Shown here in pieces: positions 36,574 to 44,418 of a DNA stretch of 64,000 nt; position 1 is the first letter of the stretch, and each line of letters begins with the position of its first letter. Under the pieces are notes generated by a model. That model worked only from the letters and a program-made list of their open reading frames with translations, did no database searches and was not told the DNA's origin. The DNA comes from Candidatus Didemnitutus sp. (GTDB lineage: Bacteria; Verrucomicrobiota; Verrucomicrobiia; Opitutales; Opitutaceae), in contig JAHCAY010000001.1 of NCBI GenBank assembly GCA_019634575.1, positions 3,410,001 through 3,474,000 of the forward strand, read 5' to 3'. The position numbers and the translations under genes were made by a program.

Positions 36574-39500
36574 TTAATGCGCGGCGTGCGGAGCGGCGGC
36601 GGGCAGTGCCGCTTGGGCTTTGGCCTCGGCCTGGCGGTCTTTCGCGATGAGCGTGTAGAACACCGGCACCACGAAGAGCGTGAAGAGCGTGCCGATCGAC
36701 ATGCCGGTCGCGATGACGAGGCCCATGCTGAAGCGCGCCTCGGCGCCGGCGCCCTTGGCGACGACGAGCGGGAGCACGCCGAGCACCATGGCGGCGGTGG
36801 TCATGAGGATCGGGCGCAGACGCGTGCCGGCGGCGTGTTCGATCGCCTCACGGACGCTGTGGCCTTGTTCCTGCAGGGTGTTCGCGAACTCCACCATGAG
36901 AATGCCGTGCTTGGTGATGAGGCCGACGAGCGTGATGAGGCCGACCTGCGTGTAGATGTTCATCGTCGCGGCACCGAGGAAGAGGAACACCATCGCACCG
37001 GCGAGCGAGAGCGGCACGGCCATCATGATGATGAACGGGTCGCGCCAGCTTTCGTATTGGGCGGCGAGCACGAGGAAGATGACGACGATCGCGAGCGCGA
37101 ACGCGGTCATGAGCGAGCTGCCTTCCTGGACGTATTGGCGGAGTTCGCCCTTGTAGTCGGCGGTGAAACCGGCGGGGAAAACCTGCTTCGCTTCGGCGTT
37201 CAGCCAGTCGAGCGCTTCGCCGAGCGAGACGCCGGGGCGCGGCACGAGGCCGAGCGTGGCGGAGTTGAGCTGCTGGAAACGTTCCAGCGCGCGCGGCTGC
37301 GTGGTTTGCTCGATTTTTGCGATGCTGGAGAGCGGCACCAGTTTGCCCTTGCCGGTCGAGATGTAGTAATTGCCGAGCTGTTCGGGCGTGAGGCGCGAGA
37401 CGCGCGTGACTTGCGGCGTGACCTTGTAGGCGCGGCCTTGGATCGAGAAGCGGTTCACGTAGCCGCCGCCAAGCATCGAGCCGAGGTCGGCGCTGAGCTG
37501 CGACATGTCGATGCCGAGCACGGCGGCCTTGTCCTTGTCGATGACGAGGTCGGCCTGCGGCATGTCGTATTTGAGGCTGTTGTCCGCATAGACGAATTTA
37601 CCGCTGGCCAGGGCGCGCTGCATGAGCTCGTTGGCGACCTCGAGGATTTGCGCGTGATCGGCGGTCGAGCTGATGACGAACTGCACGGGCAGGCCGCTGC
37701 CGGCGCCGGGCAGTGATGGCGGGAGCACCGCGGCGAGCTTCAGGCCGGAGACGTTGCCGGCGAGCGCTGTGGTGGCGGCGGCGACTTGTGCGGCGCTGCG
37801 GGTGCGCTGCTCCCAGGGCTTGAGCACGAGACCCATCATGCCGCCGGACGGATTGGCGAGGCCGGTCGTCGGATCGAAGCCGAGAATCATGAACCGCACG
37901 CGGGCTTCGGTCAGCGCGTCGGTGACCATCGGATTCAGTTTTCCGGTGTAGAGCTGCGTTTGCTCGAGCGTGGCGTTCGGCGCGCCGCCGATGATGCCGA
38001 GCACGAAGCCGCGGTCCTCGGCGGGTGCCAGCTCCTTCTTGGTCATCAGGAAGAACGGCACGAGGCTCGCGAAGATGAGCACGGCAACCAACACGACGGC
38101 GACGCGGGTGTTGAGCACGTGATCGAGGAAGTTTTCGTAGCGCGTGCGGAGTTTCGTGAACGTGACGTCGAGGAAGTGCTCGATGCCTTTCGGGTTCGGG
38201 TTATGCCGCAGCAGCTTGGCGCTGAGCATGGGCGACAGCGTCAGCGCCACGAAACCCGACACGAGCACGGAGCCGGCGAGCGTGAAGGCGAACTCGCGGA
38301 AAAGCGCGCCGGTGACGCCGGATTGCAGGCCGATCGGCGCATAGACGGCGGCGAGCGTGATCGTCATGGCGATGACGGGGCCGACGAGTTCGTGCGCACC
38401 CTTGATCGCGGCGTCGAAGGGCGTGAGGCCTTCCTCGATGTGGCGGTGGATGTTTTCCACGACCACGATCGCGTCGTCGACGACGAGGCCGATCGCCAGC
38501 ACCATGGCGAGCAGGGTCAGCAGGTTGATCGAGAAGCCCATCGCGAGCATTAGGATGCCGCAGCCGACGAGCGAGAGCGGGATCGCGACGATCGGGATGA
38601 CGACGGAGCGGAACGAACCGAGGAAGAGGTAGATCACGATGATGACGATGATCATCGCTTCGACGAGCGTGTGGATGACTTCGGAGATGGATGAGTTGAT
38701 GAACTCCGTGGCGTCGTAGAGGATGTTGGCTTGGAGGCCGGTGGGGAACTGGCTGACGAGGTCGGGCCAGACGGCGCGCACGCGCTTGATGACGTCGATG
38801 GAGTTGGCGGTCGGCAGCACGCTGATGCTCATGCCGGTCGCGGTCAGGCCGTTGAAGGTGAGGTTGGAGCTGTAGTCCTCGGCGCCGAGCACGACGTCGG
38901 CGATGTCGCCGAGGCGGACGATGCGGCCGTCCTTCTCGGCAATGACGATCTGGCGGAATTCCTCCGCGGTGTGCAGGTCGGTTTTGGCCGTGAGGTTGAC
39001 GGAAATCATCGCGCCCTTGGTCTGGCCGACGGCGGAAAGGTAGTTCTGCGAGGCGAGCTTGGCGCGGACGGTGGCGGCACTGAGGCCGAGCGCGGCCATG
39101 CGGTCGTCCTTGAGCCAGATGCGCATGGCGAAGGTGCGGCCGCCGAGGATGTCGACCTTCTGCACGCCCTCGACCGTCGAGAGCTTGGGCTGCACGACGC
39201 GGACGAGGTAGTCGGTGATTTGGTTGGCGGCGAGCGTCTCGCTGGAGAAGCTCAGATACATCGACGCGGTGGTCTCGCCGACGGCGACGTCGAAGATCGG
39301 ATCTTCGGCGGCGGCGGGCAGCTCGCTGCGCACGCGGTTCACCTTGGAGGTGATTTGCGTGAGCGCGGCGTTCGGGTCGTAGTTGAGACGCAGCTTGGCG
39401 GTGATGACGGAGACGTTGGGACCGCTGACGGATTCGACGTAGTCGAGGCCGTCGGCCGAGGCGATCTCGCGCTCGAGCGGCGTGGTGATGTAGCCGCGGA

Positions 39501-39675
39501 TGAGGTCGGCGCTGGCGCCGGGATACGACGTGGTGACCTTCACGACGGCGTTGTTGGTCTGCGGGTATTGCCGCACGACCATCGCCTTGAAGGCGAGCCA
39601 ACCGCCGAGCAGTAGGAAGAGGTTGACCACCGTCGCGAGAATCGGACGGCGGATGAAGAGGTCGGTGAAGCGCAT
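36574..39675 (-). CDS. RND efflux transporter (HAE-1-like inner-membrane pump)
   Basis: 1033 residues, normal for the family. The N-terminus MRFTDLFIRRPILATVVNL, two large periplasmic loops and twelve membrane helices are visible. The proton-relay motif in the fourth helix reads GLVVDDAIVVVENIHRHIE, with both aspartates. The substrate range cannot be predicted reliably, but an intact proton relay supports an active drug/proton antiporter. It starts 12 bp after the adaptor gene. Together with the MarR regulator, adaptor and TolC-like protein it forms a complete tripartite pump operon. Confidence 0.95.
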   Translation of the reverse strand: MRFTDLFIRRPILATVVNLFLLLGGWLAFKAMVVRQYPQTNNAVVKVTTSYPGASADLIRGYITTPLEREIASADGLDYVESVSGPNVSVITAKLRLNYDPNAALTQITSKVNRVRSELPAAAEDPIFDVAVGETTASMYLSFSSETLAANQITDYLVRVVQPKLSTVEGVQKVDILGGRTFAMRIWLKDDRMAALGLSAATVRAKLASQNYLSAVGQTKGAMISVNLTAKTDLHTAEEFRQIVIAEKDGRIVRLGDIADVVLGAEDYSSNLTFNGLTATGMSISVLPTANSIDVIKRVRAVWPDLVSQFPTGLQANILYDATEFINSSISEVIHTLVEAMIIVIIVIYLFLGSFRSVVIPIVAIPLSLVGCGILMLAMGFSINLLTLLAMVLAIGLVVDDAIVVVENIHRHIEEGLTPFDAAIKGAHELVGPVIAMTITLAAVYAPIGLQSGVTGALFREFAFTLAGSVLVSGFVALTLSPMLSAKLLRHNPNPKGIEHFLDVTFTKLRTRYENFLDHVLNTRVAVVLVAVLIFASLVPFFLMTKKELAPAEDRGFVLGIIGGAPNATLEQTQLYTGKLNPMVTDALTEARVRFMILGFDPTTGLANPSGGMMGLVLKPWEQRTRSAAQVAAATTALAGNVSGLKLAAVLPPSLPGAGSGLPVQFVISSTADHAQILEVANELMQRALASGKFVYADNSLKYDMPQADLVIDKDKAAVLGIDMSQLSADLGSMLGGGYVNRFSIQGRAYKVTPQVTRVSRLTPEQLGNYYISTGKGKLVPLSSIAKIEQTTQPRALERFQQLNSATLGLVPRPGVSLGEALDWLNAEAKQVFPAGFTADYKGELRQYVQEGSSLMTAFALAIVVIFLVLAAQYESWRDPFIIMMAVPLSLAGAMVFLFLGAATMNIYTQVGLITLVGLITKHGILMVEFANTLQEQGHSVREAIEHAAGTRLRPILMTTAAMVLGVLPLVVAKGAGAEARFSMGLVIATGMSIGTLFTLFVVPVFYTLIAKDRQAEAKAQAALPAAAPHAAH

Positions 39676-39687
39676 GGTGGCGTCCGG

Positions 39688-40788
39688 TTAGCTTTCGACG
39701 GGTTTCGGCGCAGGATTGGCCTGTGGGGCGGTGGAGTTGTCGATTTTCACGGCAGCGCCGTTGCGGAGTTTGATCTGGCCGGAGGTGACGACCTGGTCGC
39801 CGACCTTGAGGCCGCTCAGCACTTGGGTGAGGTCGCCGCGACTGGAGCCGGTTTTGATGAAGCGCTGTTGCACCGCGCCCTCGGCGATCACGTAGACGGT
39901 TTCGCCGTAGGGATTGTGCACGATCGCCGCGGACGGGATGACTTCGGAGTGCTCGCTGGCAGGAAGCAGGACTTCGACGCGGGCGAACATGCCGGCGCGC
40001 AGCGCCTCGTCGGTGTTGGGCAATTCAGCACGAAGATCAATGCTGCGTGTCGCGTCGTCGAGGCGCGGGCTGAGCGCGACGATTTTGCCTTCGAACGTGC
40101 GCTCGGGGAACGCGTCGACGCTCAGGCGCACGGTCTGGCCGGCGGCGACGCGCGCGATGTCCTGCTGCGGCAGCGAGAAGTCGACGTAGATTGGGTCGGT
40201 GCTTTCGAGCACGACGATGGCGTCGCCCTTGCTGAGGAACTGGCCGGGATAGACCTGCACGATGCCGAGCCGGCCGGCGAACGGCGCGACGATGTTCTTC
40301 TTGGCGATCGTCGCCTTCAGCTGCGCGACAGACGAGCGTGCCTGTTGGAGCGTGGTCTCGGCGGTGTCTAGGTCGTTGGGCGTGTTGGTGCCGTTGGCGC
40401 GGAGCTCGCGGGCGCGGCCGAGGTTGATCTCGGCGAGATGCGCCTGGGCTTCCAGGCCGGCGAGTTGGGCATCCTCGACGGAGGTGTCGAGACGCACGAG
40501 CGGTGCGCCGGCGGCGACGGTGCGGCCGGAGGTGGCGGCGATTTCGCGGACGGCGCCTTCGAGTTCCGTTTTCACGACGATGCCGCGGTAGCTCTTGAGC
40601 GCGGCGACGGCCTGGATCGTATTCGGCCAGGTTTCCTCGCGGACGGTGGCGGCGCTGACGGTGACGGGCGGCGGCTTCATGCCGGCCATCGCGGCCATCG
40701 TTTGCCGAATGGAATAGAATTTGTAGCCGAAGATCGCGGCGAAAATGGCGAGCGCGATGGCGGCGGTGAGGACGACGCGTTTATTCAT
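39688..40788 (-). CDS. RND efflux periplasmic adaptor (membrane fusion protein)
   Basis: 366 residues. A membrane anchor (residues 5-25) is followed by the barrel-sandwich (lipoyl-like) hybrid halves (ALKSYRGIVVKTELEGAVREI and NIVAPFAGRLGIVQVYPGQFLSKGD), an intervening alpha-hairpin and the beta-barrel domain. It links the RND pump to the outer-membrane duct. The ATG at 40788 begins the membrane anchor. The family is recognised without difficulty. It lies 11 bp after marR. Confidence 0.93.
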   Translation of the reverse strand: MNKRVVLTAAIALAIFAAIFGYKFYSIRQTMAAMAGMKPPPVTVSAATVREETWPNTIQAVAALKSYRGIVVKTELEGAVREIAATSGRTVAAGAPLVRLDTSVEDAQLAGLEAQAHLAEINLGRARELRANGTNTPNDLDTAETTLQQARSSVAQLKATIAKKNIVAPFAGRLGIVQVYPGQFLSKGDAIVVLESTDPIYVDFSLPQQDIARVAAGQTVRLSVDAFPERTFEGKIVALSPRLDDATRSIDLRAELPNTDEALRAGMFARVEVLLPASEHSEVIPSAAIVHNPYGETVYVIAEGAVQQRFIKTGSSRGDLTQVLSGLKVGDQVVTSGQIKLRNGAAVKIDNSTAPQANPAPKPVES

Positions 40789-40799
40789 GGTGGTAAGTT

Positions 40800-41303
40800 T
40801 CAGGATTGAGTGGTGATCGCGCCCTCTTGCAGCAGAGCGCAGCCGGTGAACAGGTCTTGCCGGACCTTGGTGTCGATCAGGCGCGTGATGCTCTGGACCG
40901 CTTGGAGGAAGCCGAGGGTGGCGGGCTCGACGGCCTTGCGGCCGGCGGCGGCGAGCCGCACGTAGATCATGCGGCGGTCGTGCGTGTCTCGTGTGCGGGT
41001 GACGAACGTCCGTTTCTCCAGATGATCCAGCGCTTCCGTGATCGCGGACCGTGAGACTGCCGTGTGCATGGCGAGGTCGGCGGAGCCGATGGGATCGGGA
41101 TCCAGCGAAAACAACACGACGAGCACGGCAAACTGCAGTTCGCTGAGCCGATGCGGTGCGAGAGCCTGATGAATCGCGGTGTGCACCGCGGCGCTGGTGT
41201 CCAGATGTTCCAGCACCAAGCGGCATCGCTCGGCATCGAATCCGCTGCGTTGACGGGCGATGGCGAGGAGAGCGTGAGCGGCGAGAGACTCGGTGCGTTT
41301 CAT
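40800..41303 (-). CDS. MarR family transcriptional regulator
   Basis: 167 residues. The winged helix is visible from about residue 55: LSELQFAVLVVLFSLDPDPIGSADLAMHTAVSRSAITEALDHLEKRTFVTRTRDTHDRRMIYVRL, with the wing motif DxRxxxVxL. It is the first gene of the efflux operon and probably represses it until a ligand binds, as in other marR-headed RND operons. The operator should lie in 41304-41440, but I see no convincing palindrome there. Confidence 0.9.
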   Translation of the reverse strand: MKRTESLAAHALLAIARQRSGFDAERCRLVLEHLDTSAAVHTAIHQALAPHRLSELQFAVLVVLFSLDPDPIGSADLAMHTAVSRSAITEALDHLEKRTFVTRTRDTHDRRMIYVRLAAAGRKAVEPATLGFLQAVQSITRLIDTKVRQDLFTGCALLQEGAITTQS

Positions 41304-41548
41304 GGCGTGCCCAGTCTAGCTTCCGGGAGCGGAGGTTAGAAATGCTTCCTGCCTCTCCTCGTCATGCCGGAGAAGTATTGAGGAAACCCGCCGCTGTCCG
41401 TCTTGCCGGCGAGCGATTCATGCCGCATCGCTCTCATGATTGACATCGTTCGCAGCGTGCGGGGCAGCCCTTGCGGGCGAGAGGCGGGTCCTCTGGTGAC
41501 GAACTGCGTCATTGACGGCAGGGTGGTGGGGCGTTTCGTTGCGCCTCG
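41304..41548. other. Non-coding region upstream of the TPP riboswitch and of marR
   Basis: Divergent promoters for marR (minus) and the TonB receptor (plus) must lie here. TTGACA at 41440-41445 is a perfect -35 hexamer but lacks a clear -10. No protein gene was found. Confidence 0.4.
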
Positions 41549-41644
41549 CCTGTAGGGGTGTCTTCCGCGGAAGGCTGAGATTGCGGTGCGAACGGCCGCT
41601 CGACCCTTGGAACCTGAACGGATCATGCCGACGAAGGAAACAGC
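41549..41644 (+). promoter_or_regulatory. TPP (thiamine pyrophosphate) riboswitch
   Basis: The conserved core is easily read: GTAGGGGTGTC at 41552, GGCTGAGATT at 41573, ACCCTTGGAACCTGAACGG at 41603 and ATCATGCCGACGAAGGAAAC at 41622. The closing P1 helix pairs CTGT (41550-41553) with ACAG (41640-41643). These match the THI element in order and spacing. It sits 79 bp before the TonB receptor ATG. A GGCGCC...GGCGCC hairpin in the gap may be the expression platform. TPP binding is expected to lower receptor expression. Confidence 0.93.
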
Positions 41645-41722
41645 AGGCGCACGCGAAAGCGCCGAGTGGCGCCGGAGCGGCGCCCCTTCAACGGGAGTCC
41701 GATTCGGTCCGGGCATCAACCG

Positions 41723-43852
41723 ATGCAATACCCGACACGAATCACCTCCATCACCCTCGCGCTGACGGCGCTCGCCGTCGCCCGGGCCCAGACCGCGGGT
41801 GCGCCCGCCGCCGATGCGCCGCCGGTCAAACTCGAGCCGCTCCGCGTCACCGCGGACCTCTGGCAGTCGCCGCTCGCGAGCATTCCGGCGAGCGTCTCCG
41901 TTTACGACGCCGACGCGTTGCGCGCCGGCGCCGTGCGCCACTTCGGCGACCTCGTGGACCAGATCCCGAACCTCACCTACACCGGCGGCACATCGCGCCC
42001 TCGCTACTTGCAGATCCGCGGCATCGGCGAGAACTCGCAATTCGAGGGCGAGACGCCGGACTCCGCCGTGCGCTTCCTCGTCGACGACTTCGACTTCACC
42101 GGTCTCGGCACCGTCGCCAGCACCTTCGACGTGCAGCAGGTCGAGGTGCTGCGCGGCCCGCAGGCCGGCGCGTTCGGCGCCAACGCCGCCGGCGGCCTCG
42201 TCCGCCTCGTCACCAACGCTCCGACGCCTTTCTGGACCGGCTCCGCCGAGGCCACGGTCGGCGGCGACGACCTCCGCAGCGGCGCCTTCGCCGTCGGCGG
42301 CCCGCTCCTCGCGGCGAAGCCCGAGGAGCTCATGGCCCGCCTCGCCGTGCAGCAGACGCGCGCCGACGGCTTCCGCCGCAACGTCACGCTCAACGCCGAC
42401 ACCAACGCGCGCGACGAGTCCACCGCGCGCCTCCGCCTCACGTGGAACCCGAACGACCTCTGGCGGTGGGACGTCGCGCTGCTCTACGCCGACTTCGACA
42501 ACGGCTACGACGAGTTCGCGCTGAACAACAACGGCAAGCTGACCTACAGCGACCAGCCCGGCCGCGACGAACAACGCTCGCTCGCCGCCAGCCTCCGCGG
42601 CACCTACCGCGGCCTCGCCGGCGCGCGCCTCAGCACCGTCACCAGCGTCGCCCGCACGCACTCGCGCTACGCCTACGATGACGACTGGACTGCCGCCTCC
42701 TACATGGGCTTCTCCGACCTCCACCGCTCGCGCTGGGTCGTGAACCAGGAGCTGCGCCTCGACTCCGAGCCCGGCCACGCGCTGAGCTGGATCGACCGCT
42801 GGACCGCCGGCGCCTTCTACTCCGACATCGACGAGCGCTCGCGTTACACCGACGAGGATCCGTGGGACCTCCGCGGCCTGAAGACCGTCTACCGCTCGAA
42901 GAACACCGCGCTCTTCGGCCAGGTGCAGCACGACTTCTCGCCCGCCACGCGCCTGGTCGTCGGCCTGCGCGGCGAGCACATCACGATGGACGGCAGCGGC
43001 CTGAAGACCCGCTACGAGAAATGGTCCGGCAACTGGCGCGCGCCGGTCACCGTGCTGCCCTCGTTCTCCGACACCCTCCTCGGGGGCAAGGTCACGCTCG
43101 AGCACGACCTCGACGCGCACACGCTCGCCTTCGCCTCGCTCACCCGCGGCTACAAGGCCGGCGGCATCAACGTCGACGCCCGCATCGACATCGGCACCGA
43201 CCCGCTCACCTACGGCACCGAGACGCTCTGGAATTGGGAGGCCGGCCTCCGCGGCCACTGGCTCGACAACCGCGCCACCGGCGAGCTGACCGCCTTCTAC
43301 CTCGCCCGCCGCAACACCCAGGTGCGCGACTCAGCCGGCTTCGGCGGCAACTACCGTTTCTTCACCGACAACGGCGACGACGCGCACGTCGCCGGCCTCG
43401 AGGCCGCCGGCGCCTACGCGCTCGCGCGCGACTGGACGGTGCGCGGCTCACTCGCGCTCATGCGCTCCGAGCTGAACCGCTTCACGCTCCGCAATGGCAA
43501 CACCGGCGGCGGCCGCGACCTCGCGAACACGCCGCACTACGGTTACACTCTCGGCACGCGCTACGGCGCCGTCGCAGGCTTCTTCGCCAACGCCGAGCTC
43601 GTCGGCCGCGCGCAGCAGTTCGACTCGAACAACCAGAACGAGGCGCGCCGCGCCTTCCGCATCGTCAACGCCAGCCTCGGCTACGCCTGGCGCGAGTGGA
43701 CGCTCACGCTCTGGGCCAAGAACCTCCTCAACGAAACCTACGACAAGCGCGTGTATTTCTTCGGCAACGCGGACCCCGACTACATCGAGACCCGCTACGA
43801 GGACCGCGCCGACCCGCGCCAGATCGGCGTCACGGCGAGCTACCGCTTCTGA
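41723..43852 (+). CDS. TonB-dependent receptor, probable thiamine-compound transporter
   Basis: 709 residues. A signal peptide (ITSITLALTALAVARA) is followed by the plug (LRVTADLWQSPLASIPASVSVYDAD, FDVQQVEVLRGPQAGAFGANAAGGLVRLVT) and a 22-strand-type barrel ending ...TASYRF, the normal terminal Phe. The TPP riboswitch directly upstream indicates that it imports thiamine or a precursor, as predicted for TPP-regulated receptors in other bacteria. No inner-membrane thiamine transporter is next to it. The ATG at 41723 starts the signal peptide; the upstream start at 41666 would overlap the leader. Confidence 0.9.
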   Translation: MQYPTRITSITLALTALAVARAQTAGAPAADAPPVKLEPLRVTADLWQSPLASIPASVSVYDADALRAGAVRHFGDLVDQIPNLTYTGGTSRPRYLQIRGIGENSQFEGETPDSAVRFLVDDFDFTGLGTVASTFDVQQVEVLRGPQAGAFGANAAGGLVRLVTNAPTPFWTGSAEATVGGDDLRSGAFAVGGPLLAAKPEELMARLAVQQTRADGFRRNVTLNADTNARDESTARLRLTWNPNDLWRWDVALLYADFDNGYDEFALNNNGKLTYSDQPGRDEQRSLAASLRGTYRGLAGARLSTVTSVARTHSRYAYDDDWTAASYMGFSDLHRSRWVVNQELRLDSEPGHALSWIDRWTAGAFYSDIDERSRYTDEDPWDLRGLKTVYRSKNTALFGQVQHDFSPATRLVVGLRGEHITMDGSGLKTRYEKWSGNWRAPVTVLPSFSDTLLGGKVTLEHDLDAHTLAFASLTRGYKAGGINVDARIDIGTDPLTYGTETLWNWEAGLRGHWLDNRATGELTAFYLARRNTQVRDSAGFGGNYRFFTDNGDDAHVAGLEAAGAYALARDWTVRGSLALMRSELNRFTLRNGNTGGGRDLANTPHYGYTLGTRYGAVAGFFANAELVGRAQQFDSNNQNEARRAFRIVNASLGYAWREWTLTLWAKNLLNETYDKRVYFFGNADPDYIETRYEDRADPRQIGVTASYRF

Positions 43853-43878
43853 GGCCTGCCGCCGTCGAACGTCTTCGA

Positions 43879-43907
43879 GGATTTGTCACCTATTAGGTGA
43901 CAAATCC
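43879..43907. repeat. CCTATTAGG-type palindrome, copy 3
   Basis: Two perfect 13-nt arms (GGATTTGTCACCT / AGGTGACAAATCC) surround ATT, and TTTT follows on the plus strand. Compared with copies 1 and 2, one A-T pair of the stem has become C-G, a compensatory change. It lies 27 bp after the receptor stop, between convergent genes. Confidence 0.75.
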
Positions 43908-43922
43908 TTTTGGACGGTCTGT

Positions 43923-44255
43923 TCACTCCGCGCTCAGCTCGGTCGCAATCTCCGCGACCTGTCGCGCGTAGGTGACGCCGCTCTCCGGCGGGAAATGCTT
44001 CAAGCCGTCCGCCCGCAGGCGCGGCGCATGGTCGCGCACGTAGGCGTCGAAGGCCTTGCGCGAGGGGAACACGTATTGCGTCTCCACGACCGCGGGCGCG
44101 GTATCGCTCTCGCGGTCGGGCAGCACGATGCGCACGGCGGTAGCGCCGCCGGCCATGACCTCGGCGACGTGGTTCGGTGTGAGCCACGAGAGGAAGCGGC
44201 CGCGTTGTTGGAGGTCCTGGCACGTGGCGCGGACAGTGTAGAGGAGGGCGGGCAT
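43923..44255 (-). CDS. DUF4286 family protein
   Basis: 110 residues. The sequence (MPALLYTVRATC, FLSWLTPNHVAEVMAGGATAVRIV, VETQYVFPSRKAFDAYVRDHAPRLRADGLKHFP) matches the DUF4286 family of small ferredoxin-like-fold proteins, whose function is unknown. The ATG at 44255 gives the usual family length. The frame stays open upstream through the heptanucleotide repeat to another possible start at 44345, which would add a repeated LSALSSQ segment. That extension is probably not translated. Confidence 0.75.
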   Translation of the reverse strand: MPALLYTVRATCQDLQQRGRFLSWLTPNHVAEVMAGGATAVRIVLPDRESDTAPAVVETQYVFPSRKAFDAYVRDHAPRLRADGLKHFPPESGVTYARQVAEIATELSAE

Positions 44256-44260
44256 GGGCG

Positions 44261-44316
44261 TGAGAGCTGAGAGCTGAGAGCTGAGAGCTGAGAGCTGAGA
44301 GCTGAGAGCTGAGAGC
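44261..44316. repeat. Heptanucleotide tandem repeat (TGAGAGC)8
   Basis: Eight perfect copies of TGAGAGC occupy 56 bp between the divergent DUF4286 and S9 peptidase genes. A unit of seven bases is prone to slippage. Gain or loss would shift promoter spacing for both genes and change the frame of the upstream extension of DUF4286. Confidence 0.95.
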
Positions 44317-44400
44317 AAAACACGCGTTATGCAATGTTGGCGCACGAAGCGAGAATTTCGCGGCCGAAAAACCCGCGCTTTCCTTGTGCGCGCTCCTCGC

Positions 44401-44406
44401 TACGTT
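44401..44406 (+). promoter_or_regulatory. Possible -10 element (TACGTT)
   Basis: TACGTT within GCTACGTT lies 12 nt before the ATG at 44419. It shares its form and closeness to the start with the elements at 797 and 23368. Confidence 0.25.
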
Positions 44407-44418
44407 CGCGGCTCGCCT

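Noticed and set aside
44261..44316. Tandem repeat considered as a CRISPR remnant
   Set aside because: The unit is 7 bp with no spacers, so it is a simple-sequence repeat.
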